64,000 bases of DNA from assembly GCF_023065955.2 (NCBI RefSeq), contig NW_026622963.1:8067001-8131000 (forward strand), written 5' to 3'. How positions within the stretch are numbered: the first letter of the stretch is position 1; every line of letters begins with the position of its first letter. Position numbers and translations under genes: made by a program. Shown here piece after piece: positions 57,401-62,277 of this stretch. This DNA is from Ursus arctos (taxonomy: Eukaryota > Chordata > Mammalia > Carnivora > Ursidae). Below the pieces are notes generated by a model, which saw nothing but the letters and a program-made list of their open reading frames with translations, did not search any database and had not been told where the DNA came from.

Positions 57401-59483
57401 CAGGCTCCCTGCTGAGCAAGGAGCCTGATGTGGGACTTGATCCCAGAATCCTGGGATTATGACCTGAGCCGAAGGCAGACGCTTTACCGACTGAGCCACC
57501 CAGGTGTCCCAAAAAAAACCCACTCTTAAATACAGAGAACAAACTGGTGGTTGCCACAGGAGAGGTGGGTGGATGGATGGTGAACTAGGTGTTGGGAATG
57601 AAGAGGTATAAACTGCCACTCACAAAATAAATTAATCACAGAGATGAAAAGAATAACATGGGAATATAGTCAATAAGATGGTACTAATGTCTTTTGGTGA
57701 CAGTTGGTGACTACACTTACCACAATAAGCACTGAGTAATGTACAGAATTGTTGAGTCACTATATTGTACACCTGAAACTAACAAACTGCATGTTAAAAA
57801 GTTGATGCATAGAACATTGATGACCATAGATGACTAGACAATAACCCTGACTAGCAGATGGGAATTAAATGGGTAAATGTACAGAACTAGCCATAGCAGT
57901 AAAGGATAACAATTTCAATCTTCCATGCATTGTTCCCTTAGAAGAAGTAGTGCAACCAGTTGTAAACAGGAATGGGTTAATATTTTTTCCTCAAGTTTCC
58001 CCTCTTTTTGTTTCAGCAGATAGCAGTTTGCAGAACTAGAGTAGGTCCAAAAGACTTTTCCTAATGCTTTTCAGGATTTTTTTTTTTTATTGCTACTAAA
58101 AAATTACCCTGGAAAAGAGAACAAGTTGTTAGAGGTGAAAGTGATAAAGAGCTTACAGGTGCAGAAACCACCTGTGAAAATTACAGAATCAGTGTTGAGA
58201 GCAGTCTGTAGGCAAATAAGCAGCCAAGATGGTGTATCTTTTAGCTTTCATCTAAGCCAAAATTTGCTATGTATTTTTCCTCTTCTCTTGCAGAATAACC
58301 AAGCAGATCTAGAGAATGCCACAGAGGTGCTTTCGGGCTACCTCGAACGAGATATTTCCCAAGATTCTCTGCAGGATATAAAGCAGAAAGTACAAGATAA
58401 ATACAGGTGAGATTTCTTTACCAGTTTTTGAGAAAAGTTTCTGCCCCTATGCCTTAGTGGTGAAGTTAGATGATAGTGAAACTTGGATTTAGCATATTCA
58501 GTAACAGTGTTGTTGCCATTGCTTCTGTCTTTGGGGCAACAAATTGCAGTTAGTAGTGATAGTCAAGCATGTATCCCACTGGCTGGTTCTGTTTCTTCCA
58601 TTTAGCTTTATCTACTTAGTTACCACATTGTGAGGAAGAAAGAACCTAAGAAAGGGCAAGTGGTTATTAGGAGGGGGGGGTGAGATTAGGGTGCTGGCTC
58701 TAGCCTGGGAATTCTGGGGATCGTGGCTGTCGACAAGTGAGCTAACCAAGCTTTTTTAGAGTGTTTACTACATTTGTTTTTTCTAAGGAGAGGATTACTT
58801 TGTCCTAGAGGTAGAGGATACTTCAAAATGTGCTGCCTCTTAAGCTAAAGATGCAAAATGCTTGCTTTCTCAACATGGAGCTATTTCCCCCAGTGTTGTT
58901 TCCTGACAGATACTACTATCTTTTCAATGGTAGTAGAAACCTTTGGGCATTTGGAAGACTTGGAGATGTAGTCCCAAGTAGTATTTTCACTTCCCTTAGT
59001 CAACTATAGCTACTACACTGTGTTTGTAGTCACTTTCACAGTTAACAGAGATTTTATAGATGTGAATCAGTAATCCTTGAAATTATTTCTTTCTGAAACT
59101 GTTATCTGTGGAATGACAGAATTGAATCAGATGCTTTCTAAGGGCCTTCGGAATGTCTAACATTTTATTACTCTAAAATTAATTTTCAAAACTGGGAATC
59201 ACAACTTTTGAAGAACACCTCTTTAAAATTAGAAAACGGTTTGTTGTGTGCATCTAGACCTGAAAATGTGCCTGTTAAAAAAAACAAGTGCTTGTTCCAA
59301 GTCTGGATAAACTGTAGGAGTGCCTTTAAAAATAAGTAAATAACCTCTTTTTTTTATTATTGGAGGCTGACAAATTTTTTTTTTTTTTTTCTTTGCAGAT
59401 ACTGTGAGAGTCGACGAAGGGTTTTGTTACAGCATGTGCATGAAGGCTATGAAAAAGATCTGTGGGAGTACATTGAGGACTGA
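16355..59483 (+). CDS. ARIH1: ARIH1, RBR E3 ubiquitin-protein ligase (partial, exons 3-14)
   Basis: Ariadne-1/HHARI takes ubiquitin from an E2 (typically UBE2L3) onto its own cysteine and passes it to substrate; it works with neddylated cullin-RING ligases. The spliced product of twelve exons is 409 residues in one frame ending in TGA at 59481-59483. It matches the human protein from residue 149 to 557 as I recall it, so this is the orthologue rather than ARIH2 or a retrocopy (introns are present). Order: end of UBA-like region, RING1 (Cys186, Cys189, Cys203, His205, Cys208, Cys211, Cys231, Cys236 all present), IBR, Rcat with GGCNHMVC holding catalytic Cys357, and a helical Ariadne domain. 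Phe430, Glu431 and Glu503, which hold the Ariadne domain against Rcat, are conserved. All introns are GT-AG. The start codon, acidic and Gly-rich N-terminus and most of the UBA-like domain are upstream of the window. Exon numbers assume the human 14-exon model. Confidence 0.98.
17510..17620 (+). repeat. MIR fragment (weak)
   Basis: Order of motifs (GGATGCTAACTATTTGGC, TGTGTAATTATTAAATCTC, GAGTTATTTTTATC) follows the MIR core, with many changes. Confidence 0.4.
18090..18380. repeat. Old mammalian interspersed repeat, unnamed
   Basis: ACCAGCCCTATTCTAAGTGT, then a GATAGGGCATGATG block and a CCTCTGAAAG block. It resembles the opposite end of the family seen at 2763-3430. Confidence 0.35.
18403..18428. 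repeat. Poly(A) tract, about 26 A
   Basis: Uninterrupted A homopolymer in intron 3 with no recognisable retrotransposon body just before it. Confidence 0.95.
19425..19500 (-). repeat. MIR fragment (weak, antisense)
   Basis: AACTCATTTCATTTTACGGA followed by GAGGGAACTGA, as in antisense MIR. Confidence 0.4.
20031..20454. repeat. Perfect 210-bp direct tandem duplication
   Basis: 20031-20240 and 20241-20450 are identical over the full 210 bp as I compared them, followed by CTTT that restarts the unit. The unit is unique intronic DNA, not a SINE or L1. CTTT at 20031, 20241 and 20451 marks the junctions. Confidence 0.95.
22070..22293 (+). mobile_element. CanSINE
   Basis: GGGCACCTGGGTGGCTCAGT head; tail broken by a T-run. 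Duplication GGAGACTTATTT at 22055-22066 and 22294-22305. Confidence 0.93.
22622..23420 (-). mobile_element. L1 relic, antisense
   Basis: Reverse complement of L1 ORF2 C-terminus: GGGCTATTGTGGATAATGCT, TACCTAGGAGTGGAATTGCT, ACATTCCCACCAGCAGTGTA. Ends about 270 bp before exon 4. Confidence 0.85.
23689..23781 (+). CDS. ARIH1: ARIH1 exon 4: RING1 core
   Basis: Thirty-one codons ([20 protein letters not shown] to GMGQ) in phase 0, after acceptor TTGCAG and before donor GTAAAG (23782). It carries four RING1 zinc ligands, in CGHKFCMQC (human Cys203, His205, Cys208, Cys211), and the E2-facing tryptophan of CW. An antisense L1 relic ends about 270 bp upstream. Confidence 0.97.
23782..24271 (+). other. 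ARIH1: ARIH1 intron 4 (490 bp)
   Basis: Short intron with no young repeat. Positions about 24195-24240 resemble the 3' terminus of an L2 (GCCTGG, then CAGTAAATATTTATTGAATG). Confidence 0.9.
24272..24327 (+). CDS. ARIH1: ARIH1 exon 5: end of RING1
   Basis: A 56-bp exon reading [18 protein letters not shown] plus the first two bases of a Met codon. Acceptor is TTTTTCAG, donor GTAAGT at 24328. The two cysteines are the last RING1 ligand pair (human Cys231 and Cys236). The split Met codon is completed by G at 39126, 14.8 kb downstream. Confidence 0.97.
25731..25946 (-). mobile_element. CanSINE, antisense
   Basis: Poly(T) first, then GACTGAGCCACCCAGGTGTC at the end. Target copies ACCTGAAGAGTTT and ACCTGGAGAGTTT. 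Confidence 0.93.
26213..26322 (+). mobile_element. Old short CanSINE
   Basis: TACCTGGCTGGCTCAGTCAG to CCCACGTTGGGTATAGAGAT, A-rich tail; no pyrimidine-rich half. Confidence 0.8.
26530..26723 (+). mobile_element. CanSINE
   Basis: GGGCACCTGGATGGCTCAGT head, CT-rich second half, AAAATCTTTAAAAG tail. Confidence 0.92.
27389..27591 (-). mobile_element. CanSINE, young subfamily, antisense
   Basis: Full length, 15-bp duplication TAAGTGTTTAGTCTT at 27374-27388 and 27592-27606. Confidence 0.95.
28100..28287 (+). mobile_element. MER5-type hAT DNA transposon
   Basis: CTGTGGTTCTCAGAGTATAA at one end, AAGTTTGAGAACCGCTGC at the other (inverted termini), with AGCAGCATTACCTAGGAACT and CTTACTGAATCAGAACCTCT between: the MER5A/Charlie pattern. 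Confidence 0.8.
28700..29310 (+). repeat. Probable L2 LINE relic
   Basis: Ends with TTAGACCATAAGCTGTATGA, then CACCAGGTTCCCTGTTTATG, like the L2 3' terminus. The upstream part is too worn to align by eye. Confidence 0.45.
30920..32060 (-). mobile_element. Old L1, antisense
   Basis: Decayed reverse complement of L1 3' UTR and ORF2 end (AACCACCCAGATCAAGGTAT, CATTCTGGTGGGTATGTAAG, TTCAGGTCACTTAAGATTTT). Interrupted by the CanSINE at 31796. Confidence 0.7.
31796..31990 (+). mobile_element. CanSINE, young subfamily
   Basis: Full length, 16-bp duplication AAAAGTTTTCATTTTA at 31780-31795 and 31991-32006. Nested in an old L1. Confidence 0.95.
32084..32265 (-). mobile_element. CanSINE, antisense (older subfamily)
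   Basis: Poly(T), then GGCTCCATCCCCAGTGCAGA, ending ATCTGAGCCACCCAGGTGCC. Duplication CAAGGTTGTATCT at 32071-32083 and 32266-32278. Confidence 0.93.
32685..33060. repeat. Old mammalian interspersed repeat, unnamed
   Basis: GTAGGGCCTTATAGGCCATT, CAGAAGAGTGACATGGTTAT and TCCAGGGTGGTAATAAAGGA are hallmarks of the same dispersed family seen at 2763-3430. Confidence 0.5.
33310..33482 (+). mobile_element. CanSINE with shortened head
   Basis: Begins at GTGTGGCTCGGATGG, lacking the usual GGGGCGCCTGG, and ends AAATAAAATCTTTAAAA. Confidence 0.88.
33501..33690 (+). mobile_element. CanSINE
   Basis: GGTGCCTGGGTAGCGCAGTT head, CCCTGTATCAGGCTCTGCAC older-type middle, A-rich tail. It stands directly after the preceding copy. 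Confidence 0.9.
33691..33756. repeat. AT-rich palindromic tract
   Basis: Contains AAGATAAT/ATTATCTT arms around ATT (33696-33714), perfect palindrome AAGATATCTT (33718-33727) and CTTAATATTAAG (33724-33735). Confidence 0.85.
34545..35370 (-). mobile_element. L1 relic, antisense
   Basis: Reverse complement of ORF2 end (TTTTCATAATGTTGTACAGC, GGTTCATCCATGTTGTAGCA, GAGAGAATTGCTGGGTCATA). Resumes briefly after the CanSINE at 35107-35325. Confidence 0.85.
35107..35325 (-). mobile_element. CanSINE, antisense, nested in L1
   Basis: AAAAGATTTATTTGTTTATT to GACTGAGCCACTCAGGCACC. Target copies CTGTGTTTAAACTTTT and CTGTGTTTAACCTTTT. Confidence 0.92.
35431..35636 (+). mobile_element. CanSINE
   Basis: GGGGCACCTGGGTGGCTCAG head; duplication AAAATATTTACT at 35419-35430 and 35637-35648. 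Confidence 0.95.
35802..35979 (+). mobile_element. CanSINE
   Basis: GGGGCGCCTGGTGGCTCAGT head. AT-rich target copies beginning TTTAAAAAA lie on both sides. Confidence 0.92.
36441..36459. repeat. (TG)n tract
   Basis: About eight GT units inside the antisense L1. Confidence 0.8.
36640..36690 (-). mobile_element. CanSINE tail fragment
   Basis: Poly(T), AAAGATTTTATGTATTTATT, then a G-run; only the tail end of an antisense SINE. Confidence 0.65.
36973..37193 (-). mobile_element. CanSINE, young subfamily, antisense, with duplicated head
   Basis: Full-length copy in an L1, with CCATTTCTT target copies at 36964-36972 and 37194-37202. The terminal ATGCCACCCAGGCGCCCC occurs twice in tandem (37159-37176 and 37177-37194). 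Confidence 0.93.
38044..38215 (-). repeat. MIR, antisense
   Basis: TTATTGAGTGTTTACTATTT, GCCAGGCACTGTTCTAG, TTTTTACAGAAGAGTAAACT, AGCTAGTAAGTG: the reverse complement of MIR in order. Confidence 0.8.
39126..39192 (+). CDS. ARIH1: ARIH1 exon 6: RING1-IBR linker helix
   Basis: A 67-bp exon: one base completing the split Met, then 22 codons [22 protein letters not shown]. Acceptor CTCTCAG, donor GTAAGT at 39193. This stretch joins RING1 to the IBR and contains no zinc ligand. Confidence 0.97.
39598..39783 (-). mobile_element. CanSINE, antisense
   Basis: Poly(T), AAGATTTTGTTTACTTATTT, ending GACTGAGCCATCCAGGTGCC. Confidence 0.93.
39825..40020 (-). mobile_element. hAT-type DNA transposon relic, antisense
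   Basis: CAATAAACTATGACCTGCCT, TTTTTGTAAATATTTATTTG, AGCAGAGTTGAGTAATTGC: the reverse of the element at 53815-54080. MER20/Charlie-like; exact family uncertain. Confidence 0.65.
40719..40825 (+). CDS. ARIH1: ARIH1 exon 7: first part of IBR
   Basis: A 107-bp exon from [20 protein letters not shown] to KCGRQF plus two bases of a Cys codon. Acceptor GGTTTCAG, donor GTAAGC at 40826. It supplies the first IBR zinc ligands (WCPAPDC and CKCG cysteines). A long poly(T) tract lies 78 bp after the donor. Confidence 0.97.
40826..42721 (+). other. ARIH1: ARIH1 intron 7
   Basis: Apart from a poly(T) tract at about 40903-40922, nothing recognisable. It is free of CanSINEs. Confidence 0.9.
40903..40922. 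repeat. Poly(T) tract
   Basis: About 18-20 T, 78 bp after the exon 7 donor. Confidence 0.9.
42722..42764 (+). CDS. ARIH1: ARIH1 exon 8: IBR centre (43 bp)
   Basis: A very short exon: one base completing Cys, then [14 protein letters not shown]. Acceptor AACAG, donor GTGAGT at 42765. The [10 protein letters not shown] motif spanning the exon 7/8 junction is the characteristic second half of an IBR domain. Despite the small size, the flanking splice sites look standard. Confidence 0.97.
42765..43274 (+). other. ARIH1: ARIH1 intron 8 (510 bp)
   Basis: Short intron without repeats. A strong acceptor-like site (pyrimidine tract and TTTCAG) ends at 42898, inside the intron; see findings. Confidence 0.9.
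43275..43346 (+). CDS. ARIH1: ARIH1 exon 9: IBR-Rcat linker
   Basis: Twenty-four codons in phase 0 ([24 protein letters not shown]). Acceptor AAACAG; donor GTTGGT at 43347 departs from the GTRAGT consensus more than any other donor in this gene. The acidic DDDSE linker leads to the catalytic domain. Confidence 0.96.
43806..43885 (+). mobile_element. Old short CanSINE, left arm of a facing pair
   Basis: GGGGCGCCTGGCTGGCTCAG to GAGTCCCACATGGGGTGTAA; no pyrimidine-rich half of its own. It runs directly into a pyrimidine tract. Confidence 0.85.
43886..44015. repeat. Pyrimidine tract with (TTTTC)n microsatellite
   Basis: Mixed CT sequence becoming an uninterrupted five-base repeat from about 43961 to 44015. 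It probably grew from the tail of the antisense SINE that follows. Confidence 0.95.
44016..44101 (-). mobile_element. Old CanSINE, antisense, right arm of a facing pair
   Basis: CACCCAGTGTGGAGCCTGAA to GACTGAGCCAGCCAGGGGCC: the reverse complement of the left arm apart from scattered changes. Confidence 0.85.
45168..45384 (+). mobile_element. CanSINE with C-run
   Basis: GGGTGCCTGGGTGACTTAAT head, ATTGGTTAAGCATTGGAAGC (small internal insertion), C-run at about 45307-45320, (AAAT)n tail. Confidence 0.9.
45470..45640 (+). mobile_element. CanSINE
   Basis: GATGCCTGGGTGGCTCAGTC head; target copies AACAAAGTCATCTGC (45455-45469) and AACAAAGTTATCTGC (45641-45655). Confidence 0.94.
46270..46394 (+). 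mobile_element. Old short CanSINE
   Basis: GGTGCCTGGCTGGCTTAGTT to CAAGCCCCATGTTGAGGG. Despite its older form it keeps a perfect 17-bp duplication AAAACAAGGGTATTTGA at 46253-46269 and 46395-46411. Confidence 0.92.
46480..46690 (+). repeat. MIR
   Basis: GCTACCTGTGTGACCTCAGA, TTAGTTTATTCATCTGACAA, GAGTTAATGCATATAAAACA, GTGCTCAGTAATTATT in MIR order. Confidence 0.75.
46830..46920 (-). repeat. MIR fragment, antisense
   Basis: TAATGATAATAGCTCATTTC, CACACTGTTCGGAGTGCTTT, ACGTATATTAATAAC. Confidence 0.65.
47023..47153 (+). CDS. ARIH1: ARIH1 exon 10: catalytic Rcat/RING2 domain
   Basis: Forty-three codons ([20 protein letters not shown] to GSA) plus two bases of a Trp codon. Acceptor TTCATAG, donor GTAGGT at 47154. 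The acceptor cysteine that forms the thioester with ubiquitin (human Cys357) is the TGT at 47065-47067 within GGCNHM. His359, two residues on, is also present. The remaining zinc ligands (CPKC, C...C, FCWVC) are intact. Confidence 0.98.
48590..48764 (-). mobile_element. CanSINE, antisense
   Basis: AAAGATTTTTATTTGTCAGA to GACTGAGCCACCTAGGCGTC. Target copies AAAGATACATTTTTT and AAACATACATTTTTT. Confidence 0.93.
48844..49030 (+). mobile_element. CanSINE
   Basis: GGGGTGCCTGGGTGGTTCAG head; GAAAACTGAACAAA duplicated at 48830-48843 and 49031-49044. Confidence 0.94.
49330..49524 (+). mobile_element. CanSINE, young subfamily
   Basis: GGGGCGCCTGGGTGGCGCAG head, CTCCGCTGTGAGCC block. ATATCAAAAGGA target copies on both sides. 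Confidence 0.95.
50370..50595 (+). repeat. MIR
   Basis: ACCCTAGTTATGTGACTTTA, AAGTATGTTACTTACCTTCT, CAACAAGGATAATCACGTTT, GTAAGCACTCAAGTATCAGC in MIR order. Confidence 0.75.
50935..51107 (+). mobile_element. CanSINE with internal deletion
   Basis: GGGCGCCTGGGTGGCTCAGT head; the segment after GGGTCCTA (GGGATCGAGCCC...) is missing. Perfect 13-bp duplication GTTCAAACTGCAG at 50922-50934 and 51108-51120. Confidence 0.95.
51406..51463 (+). CDS. ARIH1: ARIH1 exon 11: end of Rcat
   Basis: A 58-bp exon: one base completing Trp, then [19 protein letters not shown]. Acceptor CTTTAAG, donor GTAAGT at 51464. YNCNRY follows the last Rcat ligands and leads into the Ariadne helices. Confidence 0.97.
53815..54080 (+). 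mobile_element. hAT-type DNA transposon relic
   Basis: ACTTTTTCTGTAAAGGACCA, TGGTAAATATTTTCATCTTT, CTTTATTTACAAAACCAGGC, GGATTTGGCTCACAGGCCAG: MER20/Charlie-like pattern. The overlapping short frames on both strands are spurious. Confidence 0.7.
54648..54852 (-). mobile_element. CanSINE, young subfamily, antisense
   Basis: Full length; perfect 14-bp duplication AGAGTTAGTATTTC at 54634-54647 and 54853-54866. Confidence 0.95.
54968..55146 (+). mobile_element. CanSINE
   Basis: GGGGCGCCTGGGTGGCTCAT head, tail CAAATAAACAAACAAAATC. Confidence 0.93.
55480..55800. repeat. Old LINE-like block
   Basis: GGTTCAAATCAGGATCAGGA, TCTAATCTATAGGTCTACCA and CCCTGTATTTCCTAAAACTG follow a known ancient mammalian repeat pattern, but I cannot fix the family. 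Confidence 0.4.
55900..56100. repeat. Old DNA-transposon-like relic
   Basis: CCAGTAGAACTTTCTATGAT, CCACAAGTGGCTGTTGAGCA, GAGGAACTGAATTTTTTATT, GGCCAGTGGTTGCCATATTG: a common mammalian relic pattern, family uncertain. Confidence 0.5.
56255..56515 (+). CDS. ARIH1: ARIH1 exon 12: Ariadne domain, first helices
   Basis: The largest coding exon here: 87 codons in phase 0 from [10 protein letters not shown] to QSIIFE. Acceptor GGGACAG, donor GTAGGA at 56516. It includes Phe430 (56327-56329) and Glu431 (56330-56332), two of the three residues that lock the Ariadne domain onto Rcat. The open frame continues 23 codons into intron 12, which is just read-through. GC content is visibly higher than in the introns. 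Confidence 0.98.
56655..56880 (+). repeat. MIR
   Basis: AGTGATTAAGTGTGCAGGCT, CCAGAGTCAGCCCTGAATTT, AGCAAATTACTTAACGTTAT, AGCACCTGGCACATCAGAAG in MIR order. Confidence 0.8.
57011..57172 (+). mobile_element. CanSINE, CT-part shortened
   Basis: GGCAGCTGGGTGGCTCAGTC head, (AAAT)n tail. It starts right after target sequence TTGATGCATAG (57000-57010). Confidence 0.92.
57178..57800 (+). mobile_element. L1 3' end, sense, split by a CanSINE
   Basis: TTGCAGCAACATGGATGGAC, then after the SINE TATTGTACACCTGAAACTAA and an A-tail. Same family as 9413-9772. TTGATGCATAG recurs at 57801-57811. Confidence 0.85.
57335..57510 (-). mobile_element. CanSINE, antisense, nested in L1
   Basis: AAAGATTTTATTTATTTATT to GACTGAGCCACCCAGGTGTC; interrupts the L1 3' UTR. 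Confidence 0.93.
58294..58406 (+). CDS. ARIH1: ARIH1 exon 13: Ariadne domain, middle
   Basis: Thirty-seven codons ([20 protein letters not shown] to DKY) plus AG of a split Arg codon. Acceptor CTCTTGCAG after a good pyrimidine tract, donor GTGAGA at 58407. The third autoinhibitory residue, Glu503, is GAG at 58324-58326. Confidence 0.97.
58407..59398 (+). other. ARIH1: ARIH1 intron 13
   Basis: No repeat recognised in 992 bp except the terminal poly(T), which forms the pyrimidine tract of the last acceptor. Confidence 0.9.
59374..59390. repeat. Poly(T) in the last 3' splice site
   Basis: About 17 T, directly before CTTTGCAG of exon 14. Confidence 0.9.
59399..59483 (+). CDS. ARIH1: ARIH1 exon 14: C-terminus and stop
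   Basis: One base completes Arg, then [27 protein letters not shown] and TGA at 59481-59483. The acceptor is CTTTGCAG preceded by an uninterrupted run of about 17 T. The C-terminal LWEYIED ending agrees with the family. The same exon continues into the 3' UTR. Confidence 0.98.
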
Positions 59484-60117
59484 GAATGGCCCTGCATAAA
59501 ATGAACTCTGAAAACTTTACCATCTAGAGTGCTCATGCAATTAAAACAAAACAAAACAAAACAAACACAAACAAGGAGGCACTAAGCCTGTTCTGACACC
59601 TCTGGTCTGTAGTACCAGAATTCTGTTTTGTTAACGGAAAGTTTAAGTAAATTATATTGTAATAAAAAAAGGTAGATAAACCATTGTACAACAGTATTCT
59701 AGGCCGCCAACAAAAGTGTGACAGACACACTAAAAGCCCTCCAACTTTAACTTGTAACGTAGCTTCATTCTCAACGCTGACTCCTTTTTTTCTTTTTCTT
59801 TTTCCTGAGTATAGTACAGTTAAAATTTAAAACAGCTCCTTGACACTGCTTTTCATGTCCAAACCAGCCATTTTGTTGTACTTTGGTAAAGGACCTCTTC
59901 CCCTTCCTCCCCTACACATACAGATACACCCACACACACAGACTGACTCTCTTTCTCTCATACCCCAAGGTCATGAGTGAATTAGTGAATTAGTTCCTTG
60001 TGAAGAAAATTCTTGGGGCGGGGAAGGGGGTAGGCAGCAAGAGGAATTAAACAAAAAAACAAAAAAACTTTGTATATGACTTTTAAAACAAGAGGACAAC
60101 ACAGTATTTTTCAAAAT

Positions 60118-60125
60118 TGTATATA
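60118..60125 (+). promoter_or_regulatory. Possible Pumilio-binding element in the 3' UTR
   Basis: TGTATATA matches the UGUANAUA consensus bound by Pumilio proteins. A near-match TGTATATG lies about 48 bp upstream. Such octamers also arise by chance in AT-rich DNA. Confidence 0.25.
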
Positions 60126-62271
60126 GCGCATATGCATGGACAAAGCAAGCGTGGCACGTGTTTGCATAATGTTTAATTACAAAAAATATTTATTCTTTAA
60201 AAATCTTCAAGATTATGTCTATTTGCTGTGCATTTTCTTTCAGTTTGCTTTATCTTTCCAGGGTTGAGGGTTGGGATAAAGGTGTGTTGGTTTAGCACCT
60301 CTGGAAGACCTAACTAGAGCTCTTTGATTTTCCTTTCCTGAGATTACTTTGCCCTTTCTCATTTTGATATGTCCGTTGCTGGCCATGGGCCTCATGCCTT
60401 GAATTCCAGCTCTTGATCAGGGACAGGGAGGTCAAGCTCTGACTAAATGCCATGGCCTGATAAGGGCTGCAACAGGGAGCTTTTTGCTGTCGTTCAAGAA
60501 TGACCCAGTCCCCAACCTCCTCCTCACTCCATGGCCTCGTTCATCTACCTAAGCCTTTGTGCGCCCGTGACATGCACACACCTGAAGGCTTCCTGTGCTC
60601 CCTGTCACATCCAGAGGAAACATTTCAACTTTTTTCCTTTTTTTTTTTCCCCCCTTAATTGCTGCTTTTGAGCCTTTTTGAGATTTTAGTTATGGCTCTT
60701 CTCTCACCCCTTCTTTACATTAGGGTGTCAAATAGAATGTTTTTGCTTTAAATATAAATATAAATAAATAGCCATTCACTTAGTTTCAGATTGTGAATTT
60801 AAAATGGCAGATACTGAAATTGCTTGTGTGTGTTGCTGTGGGTTCAGTTTGAAGGCAAACACCCCTAGAACATAATATTCCCATCTAGTGCATTTAAATA
60901 GAAATCACTGAGTTTGCTTCTTTTCTATTGTCAGCAGGTAGAATTAATAATGCATTTTAGCTGTGATGTCCATTTTTATGAAATTTCTACTAAAAGCTAT
61001 GTTAAAAGTAAAGGATGGTGGTGGTTTTATTAACTATATACCTGTTTAGGCCATTCTGGCTGTGGTATTTTTCAACAGGTCAGCATCCCTAAATCTGTCA
61101 GTTTTATACAGGAGTGCAGAGTGAACTAGGCAACTAGATCAAGAGGTCTTAATATTAAATACCAGTTTTCGTGACCTCTTTGTCTTCCTTTAAATGGCTT
61201 GCGCCTAGGGAGTGTTTACCATTTGTGAGGCAGCTTTGTCTGCTCTTGCATTGTACATCTTATTACTCCATTGGGAAGTAGGTTCACTTTCCTCTGGCCT
61301 TTTGCCTAAGTTAGGCTTTGCTGAATCAACCCTCCTTTTCCTTTTAGAAAAAGGTTGTTACATGAGATGTACTTGCAACTGTTCTTTTCCCATCAAAAAT
61401 CAGTGAATGTTTGCTGAGTATATTATGCTGCTTCGTTAAACCACTTGTCGCTTTAGGATCAACTTCGCCCATACCTTTTATCCTCTCCTCCCTTGCCACG
61501 TCAGGTGCAAATCTGAGCTCAGTGTCTGCTTCTTCCATAGTCTCTTCTCCTCCCCTCTCCCCCATCATTCATTCGACTTTATTTTAAATGACTGCATCAA
61601 TCTTAAAAGACATTTATCAAAACTAAGGAGATTTTTTTTTTTAACAGAAAGCTTGAATGAGTTCCTTTCCCTGGTAACTTTGAAAAGCAGCCAGAGTTGC
61701 TATCTAGATGTATGTGGCTCCCTTATAATGTTTTGTGTACGTGTGGTGTTTTTAAAAATCTTACCAGTTAACTGCAGTATCTAGGCTTCAGTGTCATAAA
61801 TCCTCTTTACATGCTCCCCTTGCAACAAGTATCCAGAAACAGTGTGCACTTCATAATATCAGCCCCCATCCATGGAGGAACAGTGCTTTTTAGAGATGCT
61901 TTTTAGTTTCAGTGTTGGCATATTACCTAAGGGTATTGCAGTTGTGGGTGCATTCCCTAATTTGTATGGATCAAGGTGAACTGGCCTTTTCTGAACTTCC
62001 AAGCTTTCAACAGCTATCTCCATATTTGACAGAATTCCCTGAGTTAATTGCTTTCATTGTTAGTAGCTTCAGTGACCCCAGCTGGGATAGGCAAGCCATA
62101 TTGTATGACAGCTTCCCTATTTCACCTGCCTAAGTCTTTTTGTCAGAGGGCTCTATTCACGGTAAGCACCAGGGTCTCCTTGTATTCTTGAGGGCAGTTA
62201 CATTGTCTTTTGAAAGTGCATGCTTCATTTGAACAATTCATTGAGCAGTAGATGGACTTTAAATGATTTTC

Positions 62272-62277
62272 AATAAA
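62272..62277 (+). terminator. Candidate poly(A) signal AATAAA
   Basis: AATAAA about 2.8 kb after the stop codon. Other candidates lie at 62770, 62775 and 62971. Which one is used, and whether the transcript runs past the window, cannot be told from sequence. Confidence 0.3.

Larger units (their letters stand above)
56516..58293 (+). other. ARIH1: ARIH1 intron 12
   Basis: Holds a MIR (56655-56880) and a nest of two CanSINEs and an L1 3' end (57011-57800). The last 200 bases are open in the frame of exon 13 but look non-coding. Confidence 0.9.
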
